Below, in pieces: positions 55,338-63,658 of a DNA stretch of 64,000 nucleotides (its first letter is position 1; every line of letters begins with the position of its first letter). The position numbers and the translations under genes were made by a program. The DNA is from Deltaproteobacteria bacterium (GTDB lineage Bacteria; Myxococcota; Myxococcia; Myxococcales; 40CM-4-68-19). The stretch is taken from assembly GCA_005879535.1 (NCBI GenBank), contig VBKI01000053.1, forward strand, positions 124,001 through 188,000, read 5' to 3'. The notes under the pieces were generated by a model. That model saw only the letters and a list, made by a program, of their open reading frames with translations. It had not been told where the DNA came from and searched no databases.

Positions 55338-56537
55338 CTACGCGTTGTCGACCTGATCGGCGATCTCGTAGACGCCCATTTGCGGCAGGCACATGCCTGC
55401 TTCGGCGGCGCTCGCCAGCACCCCGTCCTCGACCCATTCCTGCAGCCACTGCCCGGCGAGCGTGGGATCGTGCTGCGGAAGCGCGGCGCCGCGATCCGTG
55501 GCCCATCGCAGGTTGCGCGCCTCGTGCTCCCCGACCGGCGGCGCGGCGATGAACGGCAGACCCAGAGCGGCGAAGAACGTCAGCTCGGAGGGCTTGCTCC
55601 ACAGCGCATCGGCGCGCGCGATCAGCGCGTTGAACCGGCGGATGTACGAGAACACTTCCGGATCGTACAGCAGCTCCGTCCCTCCGTGCCCGGCAAGCCC
55701 GCGCCCGGCCAGCTCCGCGCTCAGCGCCGAAGCCACCTCCTTGCGCACGCCGGCCACCAGCGCCAGCCGCAGGGTCCCGTCGCGGATCTGCTTCTCCATT
55801 CCCGAGATCAGCGTCTTTGCAAGTGGCACCTGCGCGCCCGCGCCGCCGACGGCGAAGACGATGAGCGGCGCCTCTCCTTTCCTTGCGATGCGCTCCATCC
55901 GCGCGCGGAAGTTCCTCTTCAGCGCGGCCCGGTCGCGGCCGACCAGCTCGGGAGGCAGCGGATATCCGGTCACCCGGATGCGCGACCGCGGAACGCCGTA
56001 CGATTCCATCCGGCGCCGCGCCGAGTCCGCCGGCGCGAAATACAGGATGCTGGTGCGCTTCGAGTCCGGAGGCGCCCAGACCCGATTCACGTCGCTGTCC
56101 GTGATCACGCAGTGCAGCCGCTCGGCGCCGTGCATCTCCGCCAGAATGGCCGCGGCGTAGAAGGTGGCGATCAGCGGCGCGCCCGACTCGCGCAGGTACC
56201 GGGCCAGCGCGCGCCCGACGCCGGCGCGGGCCGCGCTGCGCATCCAGCGGGTGCCCTGCGTCGGCCCGGACAGATCGCGCTTGGGTGCAGGGGACGGAAT
56301 GGCCGTGATGGTGTTCAGCAGCGCACGCATCGGAGCGCCCGCCGTCGGGGCTTGCGACATCCGGGTGAGGGGCTCGTACAGCTTTCTGATACCGGCCCAG
56401 AACGCCCGGTCGCGCTTGCTGCCCACCGGCGGAGCGTCCATCTGGACGACTTCCGTCGCCAGATGGTCGGCGAGAGCGGCGGCGGGCCGCAGGTGGCCGT
56501 ATCCCATGTCGATGGCGGCGACCACGGGCTTGATCAT
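55338..56537 (-). CDS. GT-B-fold protein, MurG/MGD-like glycosyltransferase
   Basis: A 399-residue protein. The N-terminal VVAAIDMGYGHLRPAAALADHL resembles the glycine-rich acceptor loop of the GT28 family (MurG, diacylglycerol glycosyltransferase). FAVGGAGAQVPLA in the middle and a C-terminal PFIAAPPVGEHEARN segment, where a UDP-sugar would bind, also fit a GT-B fold. The donor and acceptor are unknown. It is divergent from a GT4 gene. It starts at ATG 56535-56537; the longer frame upstream is not needed. Confidence 0.55.
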   Translation of the reverse strand: MIKPVVAAIDMGYGHLRPAAALADHLATEVVQMDAPPVGSKRDRAFWAGIRKLYEPLTRMSQAPTAGAPMRALLNTITAIPSPAPKRDLSGPTQGTRWMRSAARAGVGRALARYLRESGAPLIATFYAAAILAEMHGAERLHCVITDSDVNRVWAPPDSKRTSILYFAPADSARRRMESYGVPRSRIRVTGYPLPPELVGRDRAALKRNFRARMERIARKGEAPLIVFAVGGAGAQVPLAKTLISGMEKQIRDGTLRLALVAGVRKEVASALSAELAGRGLAGHGGTELLYDPEVFSYIRRFNALIARADALWSKPSELTFFAALGLPFIAAPPVGEHEARNLRWATDRGAALPQHDPTLAGQWLQEWVEDGVLASAAEAGMCLPQMGVYEIADQVDNA

Positions 56538-56587
56538 GGAGGGCGGTGTCGTCTGCGAAACGCAGCGCGCTGTCAAGGGACTCGCGG

Positions 56588-57787
56588 ATGGGAACGGCGA
56601 TGCACACCCTGCGAGCTACCATGCTCTCGACCGACATTCCGGTGCTGCACCTCGTGAACCGCTTCTGGATCGGGGGCGCCGAGCGCCAGTTCGTCGAGCG
56701 TCTGCGCCGCCACCCGGCCGGGTTCCGCGCCGTCGTCGGTTGCCTGGAGACCTCGGGCCCGATGCTCGAGCCCGTCCGGGCCATGGGATACGAGCCCGAG
56801 GTCTTTTCCCTCAAGGGCACGCTGCTGCAGGCGAACACTGCGGTGCAGGTCGCGCGCATGGCCGCGCTGATCCGCGCCGAGGGAATCCGGATCGTCCACT
56901 CCACCGACTTCAACACCAACCTGCTCGGGTTCGCGGCCGCCCGACTGTCCGGAGCGAAGTCCGTCATCAGCCGCCTCGACCTCGGCCATCTGCGCGCGGG
57001 ATTCGGCCGGTGGCATCGGGAGACGGAGAAGCTCACCGCGCGTTTCGCCGACCTGGTGGTGACCAACGCCGACGCAGTGCGCGAGGTCTGCATCCGGGAA
57101 GAAGGCGTGAAGCCCGAGAACTGCGTCGTGGTGCGCAACGGAATCGACCTCGAGAGCTTCGACGCGCTCGCCGCGCAGGGGTTGAAGGCTCCCTTGCCGG
57201 TTCCCGACGACATGCCGACGGTCGCCGTGATCGGCAACCTCTGGCCCGTCAAGGGCCACCGCACGCTCGTCGAGGCCGTTGCCCGCCTCCCCGAGGAGCT
57301 CCACCACGTGCGCTTCCTCTGCGCCGGCGAAGGGCCGGAGCGCGAGCACCTCGCCGAGCGCATCGCGCGGCTCGGCCTCGCGGAGCGCGTGCTGCTCCTG
57401 GGACACCGGCTGGACATCCCCGGGATCCTCGCGCGCGCCGGCGCCGCCTGCCTGTGCTCGAGCGCGGAGGGCTTGTCCAACGCGCTGATGGAAGCGATGG
57501 CGGCGCGACTGCCCATCGTCGCCACCCGCGTGGGTGGAAATCCCGAGCTGGTGCACGACGGCGACAACGGCTTTCTCGTACCGTTCGGCGACGCTGACGC
57601 GCTCGCGTGTGCGCTGCGGACGCTGCTCTCGTCGCCGGAGCAGGCCCGCGAGATGGGACTGCGGGGCCGGCGCCGCGTCGAGACCGATCTCTCCATGGAC
57701 CGGATGGCGCAAGGCCACGGCGCGCTCTACCGCCGCGCCCTGGGTGCCGCGCCGCTGGTGCGTGAGCCCGAGCTGCGCGCGGCGTAA
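56588..57787 (+). CDS. Glycosyltransferase, GT4 family
   Basis: A ~399-residue GT-B-fold glycosyltransferase. The acceptor loop reads VNRFWIGGAERQFVERL, and the C-terminal donor domain holds VAVIGNLWPVKGHRTLVEAV, EGPEREHLAERI and the EGLSNALMEAMAARLPIVAT motif, where the second Glu of the E-x7-E pattern contacts the nucleotide sugar. It would add sugars to a surface glycan or glycolipid. The start is uncertain: 56588 follows AAGGGA, while 56600 and 56621 are alternatives with homology starting near 56621. Confidence 0.8.
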   Translation: MGTAMHTLRATMLSTDIPVLHLVNRFWIGGAERQFVERLRRHPAGFRAVVGCLETSGPMLEPVRAMGYEPEVFSLKGTLLQANTAVQVARMAALIRAEGIRIVHSTDFNTNLLGFAAARLSGAKSVISRLDLGHLRAGFGRWHRETEKLTARFADLVVTNADAVREVCIREEGVKPENCVVVRNGIDLESFDALAAQGLKAPLPVPDDMPTVAVIGNLWPVKGHRTLVEAVARLPEELHHVRFLCAGEGPEREHLAERIARLGLAERVLLLGHRLDIPGILARAGAACLCSSAEGLSNALMEAMAARLPIVATRVGGNPELVHDGDNGFLVPFGDADALACALRTLLSSPEQAREMGLRGRRRVETDLSMDRMAQGHGALYRRALGAAPLVREPELRAA

Positions 57788-57796
57788 GATGGATCC

Positions 57797-58642
57797 GTGC
57801 TCCGGGAAGCGCTGGCGGTGTATGGCAGGCACTTCGGCACGCTGGTCCTGACCTGCGCGGTCGCGCTGCTGCCGGCGAACCTGCTCGCGGCAGGGGCCGT
57901 GGTCTTCGGCCTCGCCTCTCTCGGATCGGGTGGATTCGCCGAGGCGCAGACGCACAGCGAACAGATCCAGCAGAAGCAGCAGGATCTGCGGGACAAGCCG
58001 CCCGCCAGCACCGAAGCGCGGGACGAGCGGACGCGGCAGCTCGGCCGTGAGGCGTTCGAGGGCGGAGCCGCGGTCGATGCGCGGCACATCTTCGAAAACC
58101 TCTTGCCGATTGCGTACGCCACCGCCATCGTCGCCGGCCTGCTGCTGGCGGGGCTCTTTCTCGCCCACGCCGCGGCGGTGCCGCTGGTGCTCGGATTCGT
58201 CGAGCGCAAGACCGCTGGACCGGGGCACGCCTGGGCGGTGGTCGCCTCGCGCCTCGGCGCACTTTTCGGAACCGGTCTCCTGGGCGCGGCGCTGGTGGCG
58301 CTGGGTGCGGTCTTCTTCATCCTGCCCGGCGTCGTGCTCGCAGCGGGGTTCTCGCTGGCGCCGCCTCTCGTCATCCTCGAGGGTATGTCGGGACGTGCGG
58401 CGCTGGAGCGGTCCTGGCGCCTTCTGGGTGGGCGCTGGGCGCACGCATTCCTGTTCTGGGCGCTGATCGTCGCCTTCTCGGTCCTGGGGTCCGCGGCAGC
58501 CGCGCTTCTTCCGGCGGGCCCGTGGCGCCCCGCTGCCTCTACGCTGATCCGCGTCCTTCTCTATCCGCTCCCGCTGACCGGGCTCGTCCTGCTCTACCGC
58601 GATGCAACTCAGTACATGCGGCGGACCTCGGCGTCCGGATAG
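57797..58642 (+). CDS. Hypothetical membrane protein
   Basis: A 281-residue protein with about six hydrophobic helices. An N-terminal helix (FGTLVLTCAVALLPANLLAAGAVVF) is followed by a polar, Gln/Arg-rich loop and then several long helices (ATAIVAGLLLAGLFLAHAAAV; GVVLAAGFSLAPPLVILEG). The plan resembles DUF-type glycerophosphoryl-diester-phosphodiesterase membrane domains, with the motif LVILEGMSGRAALERSWRL. The start is GTG at 57797; TAAGAT overlapping the GT4 stop ends 6 nt before it. Its 3' end overlaps the opposite-strand SpoIID gene by 34 bp. Confidence 0.6.
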   Translation: MLREALAVYGRHFGTLVLTCAVALLPANLLAAGAVVFGLASLGSGGFAEAQTHSEQIQQKQQDLRDKPPASTEARDERTRQLGREAFEGGAAVDARHIFENLLPIAYATAIVAGLLLAGLFLAHAAAVPLVLGFVERKTAGPGHAWAVVASRLGALFGTGLLGAALVALGAVFFILPGVVLAAGFSLAPPLVILEGMSGRAALERSWRLLGGRWAHAFLFWALIVAFSVLGSAAAALLPAGPWRPAASTLIRVLLYPLPLTGLVLLYRDATQYMRRTSASG

Positions 58643-59640
58643 TAGTGGGCGAGGATGTCGCGGTAGCCGGCGCCCGCCAGCGCCCTGCTCCGCGCGCCCC
58701 ACTGGCAAAGGCCGACGCCGTGGCCGCTCCCCCGGCCTCGGAAGAGCGCCGTGGCTCCTTCCGTGCTCACCTCGAAGAGCAGCGAGGGGATCCGGTTGTA
58801 GCCGAGCAATTGCCGGAGCTCGACGGCGGACAGCGGCCGCGTTCCCGAAGACGTCGCCAGCGCCAGATCCTTCGCCCGCCCGCTGGCCGTGCGCGTCTCG
58901 ACAGCGACCCCGCGGATCTCCGCCTGGATCCGCTGCGCTTTCCGCAAGGCCGCGGTGATCTCCGCCAGCGGCAACCGCACTGTCCACTCCCTCCGATCGT
59001 CGTCGCTGTCGCCGCCGCGAATGTACGGCGCGGCGCCCGGCTCGAGATGGAACGCCGCCTCCGCGCTCTCGCTCACCCCACCGCAGCTGGCGCTGAACCA
59101 CGCGGCGATCGGCGCCGCTCCATAGGTCAGGACCTCGCCGGCGGTCGACCGCGCCGCGTCGAGCGCGGGCTGCGGCGGGCGGGCGGCGTTGCGGTAGACC
59201 TGGTCGAGCACGGAGGAGCCGAGATGCGCGCGAGCGCCGGGGCCTTGCGCAACCTTCTGCGCGACGGCGAACGTGCGCGCCGCCACCGCCTGCGCGCGGA
59301 GCGCCTCCGCCGGCCACTTCGGGGACACTTCGCTGGCCACGACCGCCGCGACGTACTGCTCGAGGTCGACCGCATTCACGGCCACGAGCGCGCCGCGGTC
59401 GATGAACACCTCCAGGCGCCCGGGCAGCTCGCGGCCGTCCACTCGAACCGGCCCGGGAAACTCCGCGGAGGCGACCGCTTTGCCGTCCACGGTCAGGACG
59501 GAATCGACGACCGCGAGCGCGTGGTTGCGTCCCCCGGCTTCGATGCGCGCCGCGCGCTGGCCGCGCGCGACCTCGATGCGGATCTCCTCGGCCTGTACGG
59601 CGAGGCCTGCGCAGAGAACGACGACCGCGGCCGCACGCAT
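58609..59640 (-). CDS. SpoIID/LytB-domain protein
   Basis: A 343-residue secreted protein. A signal peptide (MRAAAVVVLCAGLAVQAEE) precedes the SpoIID domain with VDLEQYVAAVVASEVSPKWPAEALRAQAVAARTFA, the conserved core, and later SCGGVSESAEAAF, GRGSGHGVGLCQWGA and a C-terminal ILAHYYPDAEV. In Bacillus SpoIID is a lytic transglycosylase acting on denuded peptidoglycan; homologues in non-sporulating bacteria act in cell-wall remodelling. The ATG at 59638-59640 is chosen for the signal peptide. It lies 43 nt beyond a palindromic repeat. Confidence 0.85.
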   Translation of the reverse strand: MRAAAVVVLCAGLAVQAEEIRIEVARGQRAARIEAGGRNHALAVVDSVLTVDGKAVASAEFPGPVRVDGRELPGRLEVFIDRGALVAVNAVDLEQYVAAVVASEVSPKWPAEALRAQAVAARTFAVAQKVAQGPGARAHLGSSVLDQVYRNAARPPQPALDAARSTAGEVLTYGAAPIAAWFSASCGGVSESAEAAFHLEPGAAPYIRGGDSDDDRREWTVRLPLAEITAALRKAQRIQAEIRGVAVETRTASGRAKDLALATSSGTRPLSAVELRQLLGYNRIPSLLFEVSTEGATALFRGRGSGHGVGLCQWGARSRALAGAGYRDILAHYYPDAEVRRMY

Positions 59641-59682
59641 TGCGCGCAGCGTGCCGCAGTGAACGTCGGCAAGCAAAAAACG

Positions 59683-59733
59683 TGTACAGCCTCGAGCGGT
59701 AGCCGCAAAGCCGTTTCGGTGCGGCAGCGGCTA
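59683..59733 (-). repeat. Dispersed palindromic repeat, shortened copy
   Basis: Plus-strand TGTACAGCCTCGAGCGG, TAGCCGC, then GCCG..TTTCGGTG..CGGC (four bases missing from the left inner stem), AG, GCGGCTA. The CTA (59731-59733) is the stop codon of the CBS-domain gene. The SpoIID-like gene starts 43 nt beyond. Confidence 0.8.
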
Positions 59734-60165
59734 ATGGCGAGCTGTCGAACCTTCCTCCTTCACACCGCGGACCGTCTGGCCAACCTCGCCCTCGCTCTCC
59801 GACTGCGCCAGGTCCTGCAGGCTGATCACGCCCACCGGCTTCTTCTGCGCGTCGCAGACGAGGATCCGCTGCACCTTCCGCTGCTGCATGAGCTGGCGTG
59901 CGCGGTCGACGTCCTCTTCCGGCCGGCAGCAGACAACTTCGTTGCCCCCGAAATCGCTCAGCTTCGCCGACTTCGGGTCCACGCCTTTCGCCACCACGCG
60001 GATGACGATGTCGCGATCGGTCACCGTGCCGACGGCAATTCCGGACTGGTCGACGATGGGGACGAACCCGATGTCCTTGTCCGCCATCAGGCGCGCGACC
60101 TCCTGGACGTTGGCGTTCATCTGCACGGTTGCGGGGTTCTTCGACATGATTTCCTGACAGCGCAT
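59731..60165 (-). CDS. CBS-domain pair protein
   Basis: A 144-residue cytoplasmic protein with two tandem CBS domains (about residues 5-65 and 75-130): MSKNPATVQMNANVQEVARLMADKDIGFVPIVD and the second half PEEDVDRARQLMQQRKVQRILVCD. Such pairs bind adenine nucleotides and act as energy or ionic sensors. The ATG at 60163-60165 is chosen because it follows AAGGAGG, an ideal ribosome-binding site. The TAG stop is the edge of a palindromic repeat. Confidence 0.85.
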   Translation of the reverse strand: MRCQEIMSKNPATVQMNANVQEVARLMADKDIGFVPIVDQSGIAVGTVTDRDIVIRVVAKGVDPKSAKLSDFGGNEVVCCRPEEDVDRARQLMQQRKVQRILVCDAQKKPVGVISLQDLAQSESEGEVGQTVRGVKEEGSTARH

Positions 60166-60248
60166 TGCGGCCTCCTTCGAGGTCCGTAATGTGCGTTTCG
60201 CACCCACCCGCAGCCAGTGCGGCACAGAGGCGGTACAATCGGCTGCTC

Positions 60249-61748
60249 GTGCTCTCGCGTATCCGCCGATCGCTCGCCCTCAAGCTCATCCTCGCCTCGG
60301 CCATCCCCTCGGCTCTGGTGCTCCTCACCGGTCTCGGCGCTCTCGTCGCGCACAGCCACCGCATCGCCCTGCGTAACCCGGCGATGGCGTTCGACGAGCT
60401 GCGCACCGGCGCCATCCTCGGCACCCTGCTGGCGCTCACGTTCGCAGGGATGACCATCGCTCTCGCGGCGCGTCATTTCCTGCTCAAGCCCATCCAGGCG
60501 CTCTCGCGGGTGATGGCTCGGGCCGAGCTCGGCGAATTCCTCGTCCGCGCCCGGGTACAGACCGAGGACGAGCTGGGGAGGCTCGCCCGCAGCTTCAACA
60601 CGATGCTCTCGCGGATCACCGACATGGCCGTGACGGACATCGAGACGCGCGCCTCGATGGCGCGGATGGAGCGCGATCTGTCGCTGCAGGCCGAGCTCCA
60701 GGCGGTGAACGAACGCCTCGGCGCGCACGTCGGCGAGATGGAGCTTCTCCTGGAAGTCTCCAACGCCATCTCCGGAACGCTCGATCTTCCCGAGCTGCTC
60801 GCGACTCTCGGGCGCCAGGTGTGCGCGCGGTTCGGGGTCAGCGAGTTCTCGGTGATGCTCGTCGACGATGCGACCGATCAGCTGGTCGTCGAGGCCGTCG
60901 CGGGCGACGCCCCGCGGAACGCCCGCGGCATGCGCTTCCATCTCGGCGAGGGCATCACCGGCGAGGTGGCCGCGCGCGGTCAGATCGTCTACGTCAAGGA
61001 CGTCGCCAAGGACCCGCGCTACCTGCAGCACAAAGGCAAGGACCCCAGCGCCGGCTCCTTCCTGGCCGCGCCGCTGCGGAGCAAGGGGCGGATCCTAGGG
61101 GTGATGAACCTCAACCGCCCGCGCGAGGACGACTTCAGCGCCCAGGAAATCCGCCTCGCCGAAGCCATCGGCGCCCAGGCGGCGCTGGCCATCGCCAACG
61201 CCCGCCTCTACCAGCAGACGCTGGAGCTGTCGTTCACGGACCCGCTCACCGGCGTTCCCAACCGGCGGCAGCTCTTCCTCCGCCTGGAGAACGAGCTGTC
61301 GCGGTCGCTGCGGTTCGGAGACCCGCTCTCCGTCCTGATGATCGACCTGGATCTGTTCAAGCGGATCAACGACGCGCACGGCCACAGCGTCGGAGACGGC
61401 GTGCTCCGCGGCGTCGCACTGGCCCTGCGGCGAACCATCCGCAAGATCGACGTCGTCGCCCGCTATGGCGGCGAGGAGTTCTGCGTGGTGCTGCCGCGCG
61501 TCGCCAAGCCCGAGGCGTTCGAGGTCGCGGAGAAGCTGCGCCGTGCGGTCGCCGCCACCACCGTCCCCGGTCCCGAGGGCCATCCTGCGCTCTCGGTGAC
61601 CATCTCTGTCGGCGTTGCAACACTGGACACCGACGCACAGGACGTTGTCGGCCTCATCGACAAAGCCGACAGCGCGCTGTACGAAGCCAAACGACTCGGG
61701 CGGGACCGGGTCTCGATGGCTACGCCGCTCCATCGGGCGAGTGCCTGA
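60249..61748 (+). CDS. HAMP-GAF-GGDEF diguanylate cyclase
   Basis: A 499-residue membrane-anchored c-di-GMP synthase. Two N-terminal helices (about residues 10-35 and 60-80) enclose a very short periplasmic loop and lead into a HAMP-like segment (KPIQALSRVMARAELGEF). A GAF domain follows at ~175-330 (LHLGEGITGEVAARG-like) and GGDEF at ~335-490, with active GGEEF at 407-411 and an RxxD inhibitory site (RKID) five residues before it. The GTG at 60249 is chosen; a longer frame exists. TACAAT ends 9 nt before it. Confidence 0.9.
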   Translation: MLSRIRRSLALKLILASAIPSALVLLTGLGALVAHSHRIALRNPAMAFDELRTGAILGTLLALTFAGMTIALAARHFLLKPIQALSRVMARAELGEFLVRARVQTEDELGRLARSFNTMLSRITDMAVTDIETRASMARMERDLSLQAELQAVNERLGAHVGEMELLLEVSNAISGTLDLPELLATLGRQVCARFGVSEFSVMLVDDATDQLVVEAVAGDAPRNARGMRFHLGEGITGEVAARGQIVYVKDVAKDPRYLQHKGKDPSAGSFLAAPLRSKGRILGVMNLNRPREDDFSAQEIRLAEAIGAQAALAIANARLYQQTLELSFTDPLTGVPNRRQLFLRLENELSRSLRFGDPLSVLMIDLDLFKRINDAHGHSVGDGVLRGVALALRRTIRKIDVVARYGGEEFCVVLPRVAKPEAFEVAEKLRRAVAATTVPGPEGHPALSVTISVGVATLDTDAQDVVGLIDKADSALYEAKRLGRDRVSMATPLHRASA

Positions 61749-61856
61749 CGCACTGCGCCCCTTGCAGCGCCTTCCGCCGATGCGCACCCTCCGCCCCGGG
61801 GGCGGACCGCCTTGCGGCGGCTGCAGGGTCGGGTGGGTCAGGGGGAGGAAAACTCG

Positions 61857-62432
61857 ATGCTTTTCGCAGTCCTGGTTCTCGGCGCCGGTTCCTCCGTGGC
61901 GCCCGCGGCCGACCGGTCCGGGGAGGCCGGCGTCCAGTCGATGGTCAACGAGGAATCGCCCGACGTGTTCCTCGCCAAGGCGACGCTGCAGCAATACCTG
62001 TCGCGGGTCGTGCGCAAGGACTGGGACGGAGCCCGGCGGCTCACGCATGCGAGGACGCTGGTCGTCATCGCCCACATGAGGCGGCGCACCGGAGTGGAGC
62101 GCCACAATCTCGCTCCCTGGGCGAACCGCGAATCCGAGCTCAAGACGTTCAGGTTCACCGGCGCGCGGCAGGTGTCGCCGGGCGCGGTTCTCATCCAGGT
62201 CAGCGAGGACAGCTACCGCACCGCGGAACAGGGGATGTCGGTGGACGACCCGGCGGTCTATCTCATGTTCAAGTCGCGCGGCGGATTCGTCGTGGGCGAC
62301 AAGAAGGCCGGGGTCGAGTTGAGCGACGTCAGCGACCATTCGGTACGAGCCGGCTATCCCGGATACGTCGACCAGCAGGTCCAGGCGCAGGCCCGGCGAG
62401 AGTCGGCGCTCTTCGACGGACGACATCGGTAA
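61857..62432 (+). CDS. Hypothetical secreted protein
   Basis: A 191-residue protein with a short N-terminal hydrophobic stretch (MLFAVLVLGAGSSVAPAAD), likely a signal peptide. The rest is soluble and mixed alpha/beta with an Asp/Glu-rich pattern but no recognised domain. The region resembles the SnoaL/NTF2-like style of small secreted proteins (ATLQQYLSRVVRKDWDGARRLT), but the match is weak. GGGGAGGAAAA gives a good ribosome-binding site before ATG 61857. It is convergent with the MoxR gene, with a gap of 4 bp. Confidence 0.6.
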   Translation: MLFAVLVLGAGSSVAPAADRSGEAGVQSMVNEESPDVFLAKATLQQYLSRVVRKDWDGARRLTHARTLVVIAHMRRRTGVERHNLAPWANRESELKTFRFTGARQVSPGAVLIQVSEDSYRTAEQGMSVDDPAVYLMFKSRGGFVVGDKKAGVELSDVSDHSVRAGYPGYVDQQVQAQARRESALFDGRHR

Positions 62433-62436
62433 GGCC

Positions 62437-63363
62437 TTACCGAAACTCAGCCCCCGCGATGTACGCGAGGTGGTCCCGCGCCTTCGCGATGTCCGCCTCG
62501 TACTTCAGGATGATCGCCAGCGTATCCGCCACCAGCTGCGGCTCGAGCGTCGCGGCGTTCAGGATCGTCAGCGCGCGCACCCAGTCGAGCGTCTCGCTGA
62601 TCGACGGCGGCTTCTTCAGATCGAGCTTCCGCACCGCCTGCACCGCCGCGACCACCTTCCGCGCCAGCTGATCGGCCACGCCGGGAACGCGCGAACGCAC
62701 GATCTCCAGCTCGCGCTGTGGCGTGGGGAAATCGATGTACAGGTGCAGGCATCGCCTCTTGAGCCCATCCGACAGCTCGCGCGCTGCATTGGAGGTCAGG
62801 ACGACGCGCGGCGTGTGCACCGCCCGGACGGTGCCCAGCTCGGGCACCGTTACGGCACTGTCGGCGAGCACCTCGAGAAGGAACGCCTCGAACTCCGGGT
62901 CGGCCTTGTCGATCTCGTCCACCAGCAGCAGTGCCGGGTCCTTCGATCGGATGGCCGCGAGGACCGGTCGAGGGAGCAGGAACCGTTCGCTGAAGAAGAG
63001 ATCGTCGGAGCTGGCGATCCGTTCGGCCGCTTCCGCCAACGTTCCCGTTCCGGCGATGGTCTCGGCGATCTTGTCCTTGAGCAGCTGCGTGTAGAGAAGC
63101 TGCTTCGCGTACTCCCACTCGTACAGCGCCTTGGACTCGTCGAGGCCCTCGTAGCATTGCAGCCGCAAGAGCGTGCGACCCGTGGCCTGGGCGAGCGCCC
63201 GGGCCAGCTCGGTCTTGCCGACCCCCGCGGGACCTTCGACCAGGATCGGCTTCTCCAGCCGGTCGGCCAGAAAGGCGCTGGTCGCGATCTCCGGCGACGG
63301 CAGGTAACCCGCGCCGCGGAGGCGTTCCGCCGCGTCCTCGACGGTCTGCAGCGCGTGAGCCAT
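62437..63363 (-). CDS. MoxR-family AAA+ ATPase
   Basis: A 308-residue AAA+ protein. Walker A is EGPAGVGKTELA (residues ~45-55) and Walker B ALLLVDEIDKADPEFEAFL, followed by sensor-1 RVVLTSNAARELSDGL and the AAA lid. MoxR proteins act as chaperone-like ATPases that activate partner complexes with a VWA-domain protein; no such gene is visible here, and the partner could be beyond the next genes. A TACACA hexamer on the minus strand ends 7 nt before the ATG. Confidence 0.88.
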   Translation of the reverse strand: MAHALQTVEDAAERLRGAGYLPSPEIATSAFLADRLEKPILVEGPAGVGKTELARALAQATGRTLLRLQCYEGLDESKALYEWEYAKQLLYTQLLKDKIAETIAGTGTLAEAAERIASSDDLFFSERFLLPRPVLAAIRSKDPALLLVDEIDKADPEFEAFLLEVLADSAVTVPELGTVRAVHTPRVVLTSNAARELSDGLKRRCLHLYIDFPTPQRELEIVRSRVPGVADQLARKVVAAVQAVRKLDLKKPPSISETLDWVRALTILNAATLEPQLVADTLAIILKYEADIAKARDHLAYIAGAEFR

Positions 63364-63436
63364 CGCGCGTTGTGTAACATGCCACGCACCGCGCAGGGAG
63401 TTTCGCACTGGCACCCCTCGTGCACCCCCTCCTCGC

Positions 63437-63628
63437 GTGAACCGGAAACTGGCGCTCATCCTCGCGGCGATCGTCCTTCCTGGCGGTTTCATCGCCCTTT
63501 TGGGCGCCATGTTCCTGAGAGCGCTCGGCCAGACCGAGCGGGGCCGCAAGGTGTTCGCCCTGGCGCGCAAGCGCGTCCCCCGGTGGCGCCGGATCGCGCC
63601 GGCGTTCCGGGAACGACAGGTTGCGTAG
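63437..63628 (+). CDS. Small hypothetical membrane protein
   Basis: A 63-residue protein from GTG 63437 with one membrane helix (LALILAAIVLPGGFIALLGAMFL) and a basic C-terminus (ARKRVPRWRRIAP), suggesting an inner-membrane protein with its tail in the cytoplasm. No family is recognised. It is divergent from the MoxR gene and 30 bp from a convergent hydrolase gene. The frame is short, so expression is uncertain. Confidence 0.45.
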   Translation: MNRKLALILAAIVLPGGFIALLGAMFLRALGQTERGRKVFALARKRVPRWRRIAPAFRERQVA

Positions 63629-63658
63629 GAAAAGCGCTTCCGCTGGGTAAGGGAGTTC

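Noticed and set aside
56573-60457. 1294-residue open frame on the minus strand
   Set aside because: It runs antisense to the GT4, membrane-protein and other genes and is arginine-rich without domains: a by-product of high GC.
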